The position numbers and the translations under genes are program-made. From Apostichopus parvimensis (Eukaryota > Echinodermata > Holothuroidea > Aspidochirotida > Stichopodidae), in assembly GCA_000934455.1 (NCBI GenBank), contig KN886993.1, positions 37,487 through 101,486 of the forward strand: 64,000 bases of DNA, written 5' to 3'. Positions 48,901 through 61,500 of this stretch are shown here, one piece after another. The notes under the pieces were generated by a model. That model had not been told where the DNA came from, did not search any database, and worked only from the letters and a program-made list of their open reading frames with translations. How positions within the stretch are numbered: position 1 is the first letter of the stretch; each line of letters opens with the position of its first letter.

Positions 48901-51900
48901 AGAGTGCAATAGAGCGGATTTTGCATGCAATCGACAAACAATTGACCAATCAAATGGCCGGAATATAATTAGGTGTTGTATAAACAACAATATATAATTC
49001 CGGTCAATGATTATCTGTCAAACACATGGCAGCAGCTAAACAGCGCCCAGCAGACAGTTTTATCTCACAGGTCCCCATTTATACACCTGGGTGAAGAGAG
49101 GCAATGTAGATAAAGTGCCTTGCCCAAGGACAACAACGTCATGATCTGGCCAGGACTCGAACCTGCAATCCTTAGATCACAATTCCAATGCCTTAACCAC
49201 TTGACCAAAAAACGCTCTCAATAAATTCTAGAGTTGTCAGATAACGGTCAGCCATGACCAAACTTCAATGAGAATTTTAGGGCCGCACTAAAAGTAGTTA
49301 TTGACACAGAGATATTTAATGGGTTACTTTAAAAGGACTCTTTTATGGCTGAGAATAATTTCACAGATCAGAGACTGTAGGAAAGAAACCTACCGCCAAT
49401 TTTGGGACCAATACTGATTTTAACCCCAAATTAACTTCATACATACTGGTGCATCAACAGTGACACCAACTTATTTTTTTATTGATTAACCAATGAGTAC
49501 CATGTCAAGAGCAAAACGTTGATTAATACCTTTCTTGGTATTCCATTGTTACAAAAATTAATTATGTAGCATGGTCACTGTAAAAAAAATTTATTTAAAC
49601 AATCATCATTGTTGCCAATAAAAATATTACGTAGGTAAATTTGATTAATATTAATTTATTTTTATTATTCCTTGGTGGATTTAAAAAAATTATGGACCCA
49701 ATTCAAGAAGATGGTTTAGATATGATTTACCTTTCTTTATCTATCTTGGCTTGTTCTTCCAACTCCTGTTGCAATAATTCCAGTTTCTTCCTCTTTTCTG
49801 CCTCTTCAAGTTCCTCTTGTTGTTGTCTCTTCTCATGGAACAAGTTAACCTAATTAATGATGCAAATATTTTACCACTGTTAAATAAATATTGCTGATCA
49901 GGTTTGAGCATCCCAAGAGAGAACTTCAAATCAGCAAATTTAAATCTTTGAGATTTGACTTCTACTTGAGAGATAAGATCCATTATACTCCTTTTGAGAA
50001 TTTTTTTCCCCGCTAAATGTAAATACAAAAATTACCTTGAATATCATCCAAACCAAGAAACAAAACCAGAAAGCCAGTGGGCTTATTGTGATTCCTTGCC
50101 AATTGAGATTATAATCCCAAGCTTTCGTCATTTTTTATTAATTGATCAGCAAGGTTCTTTCACTGACTGTGGACCTACCTACTAAAAATGTTAACTTACC
50201 ATGTTGACAAGCTATTTTTAGCAAAAATCAACTCAAGCCCTGCCCCCTAATAAATGTGCATAATAGCACATTGAACATACATTATCATGTACCTGCTATC
50301 TACCAACACCTTCTCACACAAAGTATGATTCAATTTTGAAATGTTTACATTTGACCCTGTGACCTCATTAATATTCTTGAGATGAGCACTAAAATCAATA
50401 GGGCTCTTCTACTTACTATGGCACATCTATGTACAAAGTATGATTTCAATCTAACTTGTCGTTGTTCGATTAACTTGTTTACAAGCAATTTTAGTGAAAA
50501 TCAACTTAAGCCCCGCCCCGCGTTTACAAGCCAAGGGCGTCACATATACACACACGCGCAGTCACCATCGCATAGATTCCTTGAACCTTCAGGCAAGGAA
50601 TCAAAAATTCATTAATTTACCTTTTGTTTCTCAGAATCTCGCCTTTTCTTCTCCTTCTCTGCTTCTAACAACCTCTCACGATCAAGTTTCTCTCTATTTT
50701 TCCTCTGTAATTCTGCCTCCAGTTTTGCAACTTCTAGCTTTCTCTCACGCCACTGTTGAACCTATAACAATGGATAACAAAACAATTGAATTATTCAAAG
50801 ATTGTTTAGATTATATCAAGAATCTTCTTCTTTTTTTGCTTTTATGTTAAAATATTTGACAGCAAATTTGGCTTTAATTTTGCCCATTTTTTTTTACCGA
50901 ATATGGTTTATCACCTTGTGTTATATAAAAACAAGGCCTAATTATTCAAAGAATCTTTTTCTGCTTTGTATGCCAAAATATTTGTCACCAATATGAAACA
51001 CGAAAATAGTTACACCATTACTTCAAACCTGCCATAAGTTGAAAAATAGTAAATCCAATATTAAACATGATAAACATATATGAAACCGATTATGAAACAT
51101 GAAAATAGTTACACCATTACTTCAAACCTACCTTACCAAAAGTTGAAAAAATAGAACATCAAGGTAGTTACAATTTTGGAAAAATGATTTAAACACTGCA
51201 AGGACACTGTCAAACACAACTAAGATTACTTTTTACAATTGATTCACAGGACAAACATGTTAATCCATCTAGTATTTGTGTCATATGAAAGCCTCGTACA
51301 TCTTATACTTCCCGTGACTATATTCAACCTGTCATATAAACACCAACTATGGCTGCTGTAGAATGGTTGGCTGGTCGTTTAAACTGTACAAGTTGATGTC
51401 CAGACACAAACTTTATGTGTTATGTTGTCTGAGAGACTGCAAAGAGCAAACAGTATTTTCCTAAAATAACATTTTTTGGACAACCAAATGTGCTGTCCAG
51501 AGATTGCTGTTGCAGTGATAATCTGCAAACTTTCCAGAAAAAAGCACTTTAAAGACAAGTTTCATGTATATCTTTGTGTGTTTTCTACCTGTGAGGTAGA
51601 TACTTGATCATTTTCATACAAACTGTCAGTTTGAACCTCAGTGAACTTTGCGATAGCCGCATGATATAATCCATGGTTACGTACAATGTCTGCGGATTAA
51701 TGGGATTATCCTGTACACTGGTCACGTCCAGCCCATCATTAACATATTGGGTCATTGCATAAACTATTTGTTGGAATTTGTGAGAACTGCAAAATGAGTT
51801 TAGTTAGGCTGTAACTTCCGCATTTTCTTTCTTTGTAATGTTTGTTGGAGTTGGTTTACCACCAAAAAAAAAAAAAATTTTTTTTATATAACTTCAACTT

Positions 51901-54900
51901 ACTTTCTCATAAAGAGCACTGCAAATCTCTTTCTGTTTCTTTGCATTGATGGCTTCCACCCTCTGTAATTCCTCAGCTAGAAATGCATCTGCGAATGTGG
52001 CCACAGCCTTCTGGTAGAGTTCTTCTTTTGCTCTTGCCCAACCGTTTATCTGAGTCTTTCTCAGTTCTTGAAAATATTTGTTACTTGTTATCCAGTCTTC
52101 ATGACTGACCTTAAGAAATAAGACAGAAAATAATAAATTTCAAACAAATTTTGAAAGATCAAACGAATAATTGGTAAGACAGGGATTTGAGCGAGTCACC
52201 TCAGAAATAAACATATAAGTCCTGTGTGTTCACTCCTCTTTCAAACATAATACATTTGTTGTTAATTTAGTATTTTGAATCGTGATCTCAGAATCAACTG
52301 CAAGAATTGTTCTTTAGAATATTTTATGCAGCTTTGAGTTGAAAGCGAATGAAAATGTGTTGAGCTGTACAATTTTTAACTATTTCAGACTAACCTAATT
52401 AGAAATAAGAGAATAATTAAAAGGTATTAAGTCCATGCTGAATAAGACTAAACCCAGCAAGTGGAAAGGAAGCGGGTTTTGCAAAGAAATACAGCTTTGT
52501 GGATATGTATCAGTAAATCAAAAAAAATAGAATTGACCGAAAAAATTATACACACACAAAATCTTTCCCCAGAATTTGAATAACTCCCATAGTTGAAACA
52601 CATTGCTTGTTCACTTACCAACTCTGCTCTTGTCTTACGAGGAAACCACCTACGAAGTAGATCCATGTACAATGCTCTTCTGTTACTGAGACTGAAGGGG
52701 TACTGTTCGAGAACTGCTAGAAAAAGAAAGTGATCATCTCGTCTCCAGCCACCGAGAGGAGGTCTGCACGAAACAACATAATAGAAAAGCGTGTATGGGT
52801 GGTGAACTATTTATATTGTTGCTACCAACTTGTATATAAACATAACACAATTAAATGTCATCTAACTTTTTCCTGGTAAAGATGAAAAGTTTAACATTAT
52901 TCCATCAATCAAAATTAAAATAATAGAACTATGTTTCTGAAATGAAAGAGAGAAGGAGAAGACAGAGAATAGGTGAAAATGCATTGAAAATTCATCAAAA
53001 TTGTAGTATTAAAATATAAAGACATACACACACATGTATACATTATGAATGTACTGATGTAGTGTTTAGTAATCATTATTCAGCATATTTCTTGCCGACT
53101 TGGCAATTAATACCAAAATTCTCTGTGGAAAAAAAAGGACTATCAAAGAGTTTGATATAGTGAAGGCAAAACAGTTCTGGTCTACCAGAAATTCCTAGAA
53201 CAAGTGAAGGTTATCAAGCTTTTGTAGTAAACCAACCTTTTTATATGTTCATATTTGACATCTAGTTCCTTCAAGCTGTCCTTAAACTTCCTATCCAGTA
53301 AGAGAAATTCTGTCAAAACAAGATCTTTCAAATTTTCATCAGGACATTCCAATAACTCTGCCTCTTCTGGTACCCCTTCGATGACCATTTTAGACGAGCT
53401 GTCCGTCACCGCTTTGAAAAAATCTGTCTCTAAATCATTTTCTAACGCCGTTTGTTCCTGCTTCAGTTGCTCCAACACTTTACACTGTTGAAGCCTGACA
53501 TCTTTCACGACTTCCCTGATCTGTCTGTGGTCTTCCCGTAATGCGAGGTCCACCGTTTCTTTGAGTCTGGATTCGTAGTCGCTCAGCCATCCCCCTAGGT
53601 CCTCTCGAAGGTCCCAGATGGGTGCCACTGTCGCCTTCCTGAATTCTTCCCGCTCTGAATCCAGTTCCAGTTTCAATTCTTCCATACTGAGCATAAACAT
53701 GGAGATATGAGACGCTTCGGAAGCCGCTTCATCGAAGAATTGATTCTGATCGAAAATGGCTTGTTTCCCAGCGCTGTCCAACTTGTTCATGCTCTGTTTC
53801 AATACTGTCTTGTGTTGCTTCAGCAGTGTATTCTCCTTATGCTCTTTTTTGGCCGCTTGTAATTGATTCATCTTCAACAGGGAGCGATTGGCGGAAATTT
53901 TCTTCTGTAATGCCAGGGAACGCAATTTGTCATAATCTTGCTGTCGATACCTACTGCTCCCAAAGCCCTCCTTCATCCTGGTGAGAAGTTTATCTGAAAT
54001 TCCAAAAGAGGGGTTATCAGAGGTGATCAGAGATCCATAAGCAAGGGTGCAACCACCACTTTTGTAAACTGGTGTGTGTGTGTGCCGGGGGGGGGGGGGG
54101 GGTGGGTACGATCTTATATCGACCAAGAGATGGATCAAAGGGAGTGCAAATTGAGAAATTTGGATAAAATGGAGTGTGCTTAAATGAAAACTGCTTGTAT
54201 ATTTTGCAAATTTTTAAAGTGTTAAAGAATTTTCAACTGTTGTGTGACATGATATATATACACATGTTGTATATTACATACTAGGTGTTTTGTAATATTC
54301 TGTCAGCTGGTTGCGTGGGGCTGGGGCACTGAGCCCTCTTGATTTTATTCTGGGGGAAGAGGAGGTAATGGCCAAATATCCTACCATGGTTGTATATTTC
54401 TTTATTCTTTGGCCATAATCTGGTGCAGGTGGTAACATCTTTGCATTTAATTTGTGGGAAACAAAATACTCTTTATTGGACATAGTCATTAATAATTTGA
54501 AGCTTTTAATTATGTTGATGATAATTTTGACCTGTAATGACTCTCCAGCTTTGCTTACTGGACATACTTCGGACATATACATCACTGACATGATCAAATT
54601 CATGTAGCTTAACTGATTGAATTTCAATAAAAATTCATATGAACCAGTAAGATTTTTTTTCAGTGTAAACTGCAATTTTCTTATTTGTGTTTGTAGGGTT
54701 TGCGATACCATTTCGCGATTGAAACCTAGGCTAGCTGACAATACTAGCGGTCTGATTTAATTTAGTCTAGGCCTTGGCCTAAGTCAGTGAGTTAGGCTAG
54801 GTCCTAACTTCCTAAATATAACGTTAGTCATTAACTTAGGCACCTGCTTCTTCAGCTCTGCCAATTTCCTTGTTTCCACTGCGATGAACGCCTAAAAAAG

Positions 54901-54922
54901 CCCTGTAATCTCTTCCAGTCAT
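45951..54922 (-). CDS. CCDC148: CCDC148, coiled-coil protein, 10 coding exons
   Basis: Coding exons (minus): 54922-54844, 53993-53237, 52763-52619, 52109-51903, 50761-50621, 49849-49731, 48441-48324, 47346-47296, 47180-47091, 46106-45951. All phases match, giving 620 residues (human 591). Matches to human CCDC148 run the whole length: YRQQDYDKLRSLALQKK, then LEQYPFSLSNRRALYMDLL with RRWFPRKTRAEL, VQQWRERKLEVAKLEAEL, AKLGIGAEEDINIQKPLF, and the C-terminal ending RPPRKDMESTVFK. Most of the protein is charged and helical, rich in K/E/R/Q, predicted coiled coil; no catalytic domain is visible. Its cellular role is not established, so I assign none. The start in exon 1 (MTGRDYRAFLGVHRSG) rests on open frame, phase and a GTGCCT donor, and is the least certain part. 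It is divergent to MLLT10 across 619 bp. Part of the exon 48441-48324 is tandemly duplicated in the next intron. Confidence 0.88.
48083..48388 (-). repeat. 153-bp tandem duplication copying part of a CCDC148 exon
   Basis: Units 48083-48235 and 48236-48388 share AGGCAAT..ACTGACAGTATGAG, ATATCCTGTTTCCATTGGAT and AAATATAGCTGGTGTTT. The second unit covers the 3' half of exon 48441-48324 plus its donor; the first is a diverged copy in the following intron that still reads LYLDEIERQKQLDAIRQL in frame and ends with a GTAAAT donor. Confidence 0.85.
48585..48770. repeat. Foldback (long inverted repeat) element
   Basis: The arm TGCAATAGTGCAAATATTTC, ATGAGTTGAAAGATG.. and TTCCATTCAAC is followed, around a CGAGGCGCAGCCGAG centre, by its reverse complement (GTTGAATGGAA.. 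CATCTTTCAACTCAT.. GAAATATTTGCACTATTGCA). The arms are about 80 bp and near-perfect. A further outer pair, TTTATACAACACC at about 48759 and GGTGTTGTATAAA at about 48972, suggests a second nested or larger element. In a CCDC148 intron. Confidence 0.85.
49040..49209 (-). repeat. tRNA-derived SINE
   Basis: On the minus strand a pol III A box (TGGTCAAGTGGTTAAGG, 49207-49191) and B box (GGTTCGAGTCC, 49163-49153) are spaced as in a tRNA. A body then runs GTCCTTGGGCAAGGCACTTT, ATCTACATTGCCTCTCTTCA and CCCAGGTGTATAAATGGGGA, which resembles tRNA-headed SINEs of deuterostomes. It is not a functional tRNA because acceptor and anticodon arms are degenerate. The 3' end is uncertain. Confidence 0.72.
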
Positions 54923-55541
54923 TTCGATTTAGTGAGAGATTTTCCTTATTCGAAAACGTCGCACTACTCACTGACTACGGCTTTTCGACCTTCGATTGAG
55001 CCTAGTGTCACTGTCACACTGCCAAAAATAATGGAAAAATAATCAACACTGTGAAGGTTTTGTCTTCCGCAGCTCAACCATCAATTGGCGTTCATGGTTA
55101 CGGAAAGGTAACGTTAGAGGATTCATGGCCAAAATCAGTGATACACACTGGTAAACCAATCTAATGATCCCACCAATGCATAGGTGAGATGCGCCCGATC
55201 GTGAAATTGCCAAGAAAGTCTTCAAATGAATATATTTATTTGAAAAAGTTCATAAATTTACCACAACGACCTGAATTCGCCTAGAAATCATGTTCTCCGA
55301 GTGGCAAGTTACAAGGGAAACCCCTATTCAAAGTATTACTATCCAAACTGATTGACAGGTACAAAAATACATTTTGAGGGCAAAGTTCACTGCACTTGCG
55401 TGGAATTCTGGCGCACGGACAAAACTAAAAAACTACAGTACCTGGATATGTAAATGTACAGGGAAAGCAAATGTTTTGTGATCGAGTAGCCTGTTGGTCA
55501 TTCTCAATGGCGGTGCTATTTTGCGATGAGGAAGGGGCAAA
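54923..55541. promoter_or_regulatory. Head-to-head promoter region of CCDC148 and MLLT10
   Basis: Only 619 bp separate the start codons of two divergent genes, so the promoters or 5' UTRs are shared or adjacent. On the right side CTCAATGGCGGTG (55504-55516) resembles a YY1 initiator-type site. No TATA box is obvious. Bidirectional activity is inferred from geometry. Confidence 0.55.
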
Positions 55542-55545
55542 ATGA
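55507..55545 (+). CDS. Possible upstream ORF overlapping the MLLT10 start
   Basis: ATG at 55507 opens a 12-codon frame (MAVLFCDEEGAK) whose TGA stop (55543-55545) overlaps the main ATG (55542-55544) as ATGA. If the 5' UTR includes it, it could damp or couple translation. Whether the transcript starts upstream is unknown. Confidence 0.3.
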   Translation: MAVLFCDEEGAK

Positions 55546-58500
55546 AGGAAATGGTTGGTGGATGTTGCGTTTGTGGTGATGAGCGTGGTTGGACAGAAAA
55601 TCCACTAGTATATTGCGACGGTCACGGGTGTAATGTTGCAGTACACCAAGGTCTGTTGGTGTTTGTAACGTTAGGTTTGCTAACCTAACGTACAAATATA
55701 CGTACTAAAGCTATAAACAAGTTCAATTTCGGATCGTGTTTTGTTATTCTTATGTCTAACGTTAGGCTTAGGCATATATGCGTAAATTACGAATATGCAG
55801 CAGCGTTTGCAATTCGCAAATCAAAAATGAACATTGCTAAAAATTATTCCTACTAATCGCCTTTTCGGAAACACTGGTAGGATTTAGGTTGTCTAGAAAG
55901 CCAATGATATAAATTCTATAGTTTCATCACACTTTTCTTATCACTAGGCTACAGAAGCAGGATTGGCATTGGGTCGGTCTAGCGTAAGTAAGGTCAATAA
56001 AACGAAGTTTTAATTGAAAACTAAATGATACTTTGGCCTATAACATTTCCTGACAGTTTTATCAAACTCTATTAAGGAAAACACAAACACAACCCGATTT
56101 AAGTCTGGTGACTGGGGTAAACCCAGTGTAAACCAATACACTTCATCCGGAACTTGTTATTACATTGATGTAGGCCTAAGCCAATGACAGATCAAATCCA
56201 AACTGAAAAAAATTGAAGTAAGAAATGAATGGAATACCGAATAAGTTAAACAACACAAATTTTGCATTTTTGAAATGAATCACTAACTTTAAAGTTAAAC
56301 TGTCACAAGGCTTATGCAAATGTTAGCAATTGCTGAAGAAAGTGGTATTATAGGCCTACCACTGTACATTAGACTAGAAGTTGTTAAAATACAATTCAGA
56401 AAGATATGACACTAGCTTACATGTGCATACTTGGTTGGTTTTCTATAAAATAAAAGTATAATTACACTAACAGGTTTAATGAATTAAGTACAAATGTATA
56501 AATTGACTTGACAGTAATGTACACATGTAATATTTTTGGGCTAATTCTGGCAATCATATAGCCGCCAAATGGTCACGAGCTATTGACACTATAATCATAA
56601 ATAACGTATGGTTACTAATACAGTGTAGATCAAAGTTTTGGTAATGGCCAAAAAAATTCACCATGAAACTCATAAAATATATTAAATTTTGAACCAACCA
56701 CAACAAAAGCTCTGAATGGTAATATTTACGACAAAGTTTCAGCAATGTCTACTTTTGTTTTGCTTTCAATACCTTTCCTGCTACTGTAGGCTAGCCTAGG
56801 CCTAACTATTTGTTATTTAACAGCCCCTAGTAAGTTAGGGCCTAAGTTAGCCCTAGGCTAGACCCAAGTTAGAACAGACTACTGACAATAACTTTTCCAG
56901 TGTTGCAACAGGTGTTAGAATTTCATGGGATGTAACACAGCAAGATAATTTCCACAAATAGCTTGTAACATTTCATTTGGATACCTAGGGCCTAGTAAAT
57001 AATAACAAATTAGGCCAAAAAGGAACAGAGGATAGCATCTGTCACTTTTGGGTTAAAATCCTGTTGACATGCATAATTTCTTTGATGTGTGAATCCAGCA
57101 CAGTTGGGCAACAAATCAGAAAAAAGAAAGGTTTCCACAAATCACACCTTCTAGCGGTGGTGGTTGAAATCAAGATTTATAAAATATTACATATTTCTGA
57201 TAAGTGACTAGATAATCTGAATCAGCCCCACTATTATGTAGTTAGAAAATAAATCCGGATCGGTAAAATTTGAAATGTAAGAAATGTTGTGGGTAATGTG
57301 AAAAACAAATGTTTCCTCACCTTGACATCCCCACCTCAATGCATCTGCTCCTTAAAAAACAGCCATGTTTTGTTATTCAGTTACAGTAAAATGCAATCCG
57401 GAATGAAGTTTTATATATATGTGAATAATTAACAAAATGCAAGCAAATATCACAGTGACTCTGCCATGTATGGTGAAAGCTTATGGTTCCTTGTACCTAT
57501 ATAGGTTAGAAACCGCTCCACCAACTTTCTTGAAACATCCATACACTTATTATGTACGTTCCTTTGCAATAGTGGCACCAACAAAGTCTCACTGTCTATG
57601 CAAGGAACTTCTGTATTACACTGCTTTACCGAGGGAGTACAGTGACATTACCTGAAATAGTACAGCGGGCCTTTTTAAAATTACTAGCAAATAGCTTTCC
57701 ACAGTAAAATACATTTAACTGTCAAATCCTTGTGATTTAGCCTAATACACCATTCTTTTCCAACAAATTATGTATGCATTATAAAACTTTCCATTTAATC
57801 TTTCTTGTACATTTATGAATGATGACCTTAATGAAGAAAACTATATATGTGGACATTATTTCAGGAATTTATGAAGGATTGTAACGATTGCTTTCTTGAA
57901 TGTCGGGACAAAATTGTACAGATTTATACTCTTCCTACTCTTCCTATGATTACAGAATGAAAAATAACATTTTCTGATTATGTTTATGATGTCAGTTTTA
58001 ATACCCAATACCGTTATTTGGACTGGATAGGATTTGGATTCTACGGATCGCTACATTTGTAACAAAATGGTTTTCTATTGAGACACTTCAGTATACACAG
58101 AAGTAGATATTGTGATTTGTCAGAATTGTGTTTTTGGAGCAAAATGCATTTCATAGCCAAAACGTTGCATGAGTTCAAATTGGTTTATGTTTTCTATTCG
58201 TTATTTGCTTTCTTTGGTAGCATGTTATGGAATAGTCTCAGTTCCAACTGGACCATGGTACTGTAGGAAGTGTGAATCACAGGAAAGAGCAGCAAGAGTG
58301 GTGAGTTGTTTGAGGAATTTTATCTACTTTTTTTCTTGAGGGTGGGGGGGGGGTGTCAGAGGGTGTAAAATATGTATTATAGGAACTTTCAATCACTTCA
58401 CATTATATAAACTAGGGTTTAAGATGGGTTGGTAATAGTTCATACTATATCCCTGCAATTTTAATGTCACCAGGAATTGACATGATATTGAAAGGGTGGG

Positions 58501-61500
58501 GGGGGGGGGGGGGGGGGGAACAATAAATGCTCAGTTTTTGGGGTGAGAATTTGAAAAAAAAAAATAATAATAATGTACTGTATGTAATAAGTAAATTGAA
58601 GGGCATAATGGCACTTATTGAAAGTTTCAAAGGGCACAAAGATGGCAGAGGACATTGAAGGAAAGTACAAATATATATTTGTTTCAATGCCTCATTTCCT
58701 TAGAATACTACTTTGTATTTTAAGTTTCTCATGTAGGATGTGCGATGTTAGTGTCAAGACATTTGTGTAAAGAACCTTTTCTGCACTTCATTTGTTTAAC
58801 AGAGGTGTGAGTTGTGTCCTCAGAAGGAAGGTGCCCTCAAGAGAACAGATAATGGAGGTATGTACATACTCAGATTGATTCAATAGTTGTAAAGTACAAC
58901 TTTGTCAAGGACAACTTGTGTTGAATGTCACCCTAAAGGTCCTCTATTGTTTATAGAAGAACATTGTTTAGGTTGAGTTATTAGAATTTAGAAAAAACGA
59001 TGGATTAACACATTAACAAGTAGGCCCGCACAGAGGAGCCGGCATCATCATCATCAATGTAGCTTTTAAGGAGAATCACAGAGTTAAAGCGTATTTTAAA
59101 GGTGAAGAGCTCGCAAATCAGAAGAGCTGTCGAAACTTTACTTCAAGTTCTCCTTTTTCTTTGGACGAAAACATATATCAAGGCTGAAATTCTGCCTAAA
59201 GTCATCTTTTAACTGTTCTTATCATCATTTTGGTTTTTTGATAAACATTGTATGTGAATGACACTTTGATTTTTCATTTTGTGTTTTGCAGGATGGGCTC
59301 ACGTTGTGTGTGCCCTCTATATCCCAGAAGTTCGTTTTGGAAATGTTACATCCATGGAACCAATCCAACTGTCGATAGTTCCTCATGACAGATATAACAA
59401 AGTGAGTCACTCACCCTCCCTCCCTCCCCAACCAATCACCCTCCCCCAACCAATTACCCTCCCAACCATCCTTCCGACAGCTGCAGCCCATACTTAACAT
59501 ACGTTCTGATATTAATCATCAAGGAAATCCCAGCCAGATATTTTTAACTTTCAGGGCAAACATTATAGGGATTTTTTCTGGTTGTCCCACGGACAAAGTA
59601 ACAAAGAATGTTAGCCAAATAACAAAGATTGACCAACATGTTCACTGTAGGAGAGATTTATAGGTTTGGTGAATAGCATACCAGGCTTTGGACTGGTAAC
59701 AATAACCATTGATTCTCAGGCCTAGGCCTACGACTATCTTGTTTAATTTCAGTGTCTCCGAATGGGCAGTTCGAACCAATTTATCGTTTTACGTATTTGG
59801 TTGCAGTAAAATCTGAATGTGATGTAAACAACAGACATCCAACAAAGGTGACTTTGGTTGGTCAAAACAGAAATTTATACGTCTCGGACCATCGGACGAC
59901 CATTAAAAATTTGCCCAGACTTTGCAGATGGCATGAGCTTCATGCCATGGCACATTAGGCCTTGGAAAATAGTTTTGTTTCCGAAATAGATCACCAAGTC
60001 CAAGTGAATAATACTAATTTAAATAAGTTAACAAGGGCATTGTGAATGATTTATCTGCAGCACAGATGATACACATTTTTGAAGATATTTCACCGTTTTT
60101 TTTGTAAAGAGAACCTGTACTGAACTGAACTGTTGTCAGCAATTAGAGTAAAAGTATCCATGAATGTCTAAAAATGCTTTGAACATTGCAGCCACTAAGT
60201 TTACTCCTCTGGGAGCTGGTCATCACATTGAGCTTTCACTGCCAAATATAACTTTTGTCAAACTGCATCCAAAGGGGCTTTTAGCCAAAACTTCATATAA
60301 TCTTGCGAATCATAATATGTTTGTTGTTCTACATGTACGTATGAGCGTAACAGGCTGGCGCTTGTCTTCTCCGCAGGTGTGCTTCCTCTGCGAAACCAAA
60401 GGTCGGGAGAGTAAAGCTACTACAGGTGCATGTATGACTTGTAACAGGAATGGATGTAAACAATCCTTTCATGTCACATGGTAAGTGCTTCCTCCCCCCT
60501 CCCCCACACCCAGGGGAATAATATTTGAAGTTTTTGACTACTGTTGCATGGATATTATCAGTATCGATTCTGGCCCATTTTCCGATAAATACAATCTTTT
60601 CGTCAGTCATTGATGGTTTAAAGGAATCAGACTGAATCCATGATATTGTTTGCAGTTTCTTAAAAGATACACAAGTTTTGGAGGGATTTTGTAAGGGCTT
60701 TCCACGTGTTGTAACTTTTATTCTCACTGGAGCCTCAGAAGCACTGTGCAAATTAGTGCGATAGGTTACTACCATAGTCATATACATAGTTTTTATCAAA
60801 CATTGTTACTTCTTACATTGTGTTTGACTGAGGTGCATTGTATCTAGGTCTTGAATAGGCCATGTTAACAACTGCAATTGTGCAAAAAGATTCTTGGATT
60901 CTTGCCAAGAATTTGTGTAAAGTGCAAAACCAATTGGTACGTTTAGTTTTTAATTATGTTGTGTTCACTTACAGCGCCAGACTGGTAAAGTTGTCGTCTG
61001 TTTTCTATTAATTTATTTTGCTTACATTTTAGTGTTGTACTTAATGTGATACTTTGTACAGTGAATAAGAATTAATGTTTGGGAGGTTTAATGTCATTTT
61101 ATGATGTGCAACATTGTGAATCAAAAGTTTTATTTTTAATTTCTGTCAATTTTCATTTTTAGTGCTCAGTCGGAAGGTTTACTGTGTGAAGAATCTGGAC
61201 ACTACACAGATAATGTGAAATATACAGGATACTGTACACACCACTACCAAAAACTGGTAATTTTGATCAATGTTCTCTGTTGTAATTAGTCCCTCTTTGA
61301 AAAGTGGAATCCATTTGTTTTTAGACTCATTTCAGACTATCTCTGCCTTGCTTGACCACACTTGTATGAGTGTATGTATGTATATATGTATGTATGTATG
61401 TGTGATGACTTGCCTTGTCAACATGGGAAATCAAAATATTTTGTTGAAACTTTCAAATGTTTCATGTGGATCCACCTCAGTTAGTACAAGAACCCTGTTG

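Noticed and set aside
54274-54741. 155-codon open frame on the minus strand
   Set aside because: AT-rich, no similarity recognised, no exon phase link; it lies in CCDC148 intron 1.
60329-60799. 156-codon minus-strand frame over an MLLT10 exon
   Set aside because: Overlaps the PZP exon antisense and has no recognisable domain.
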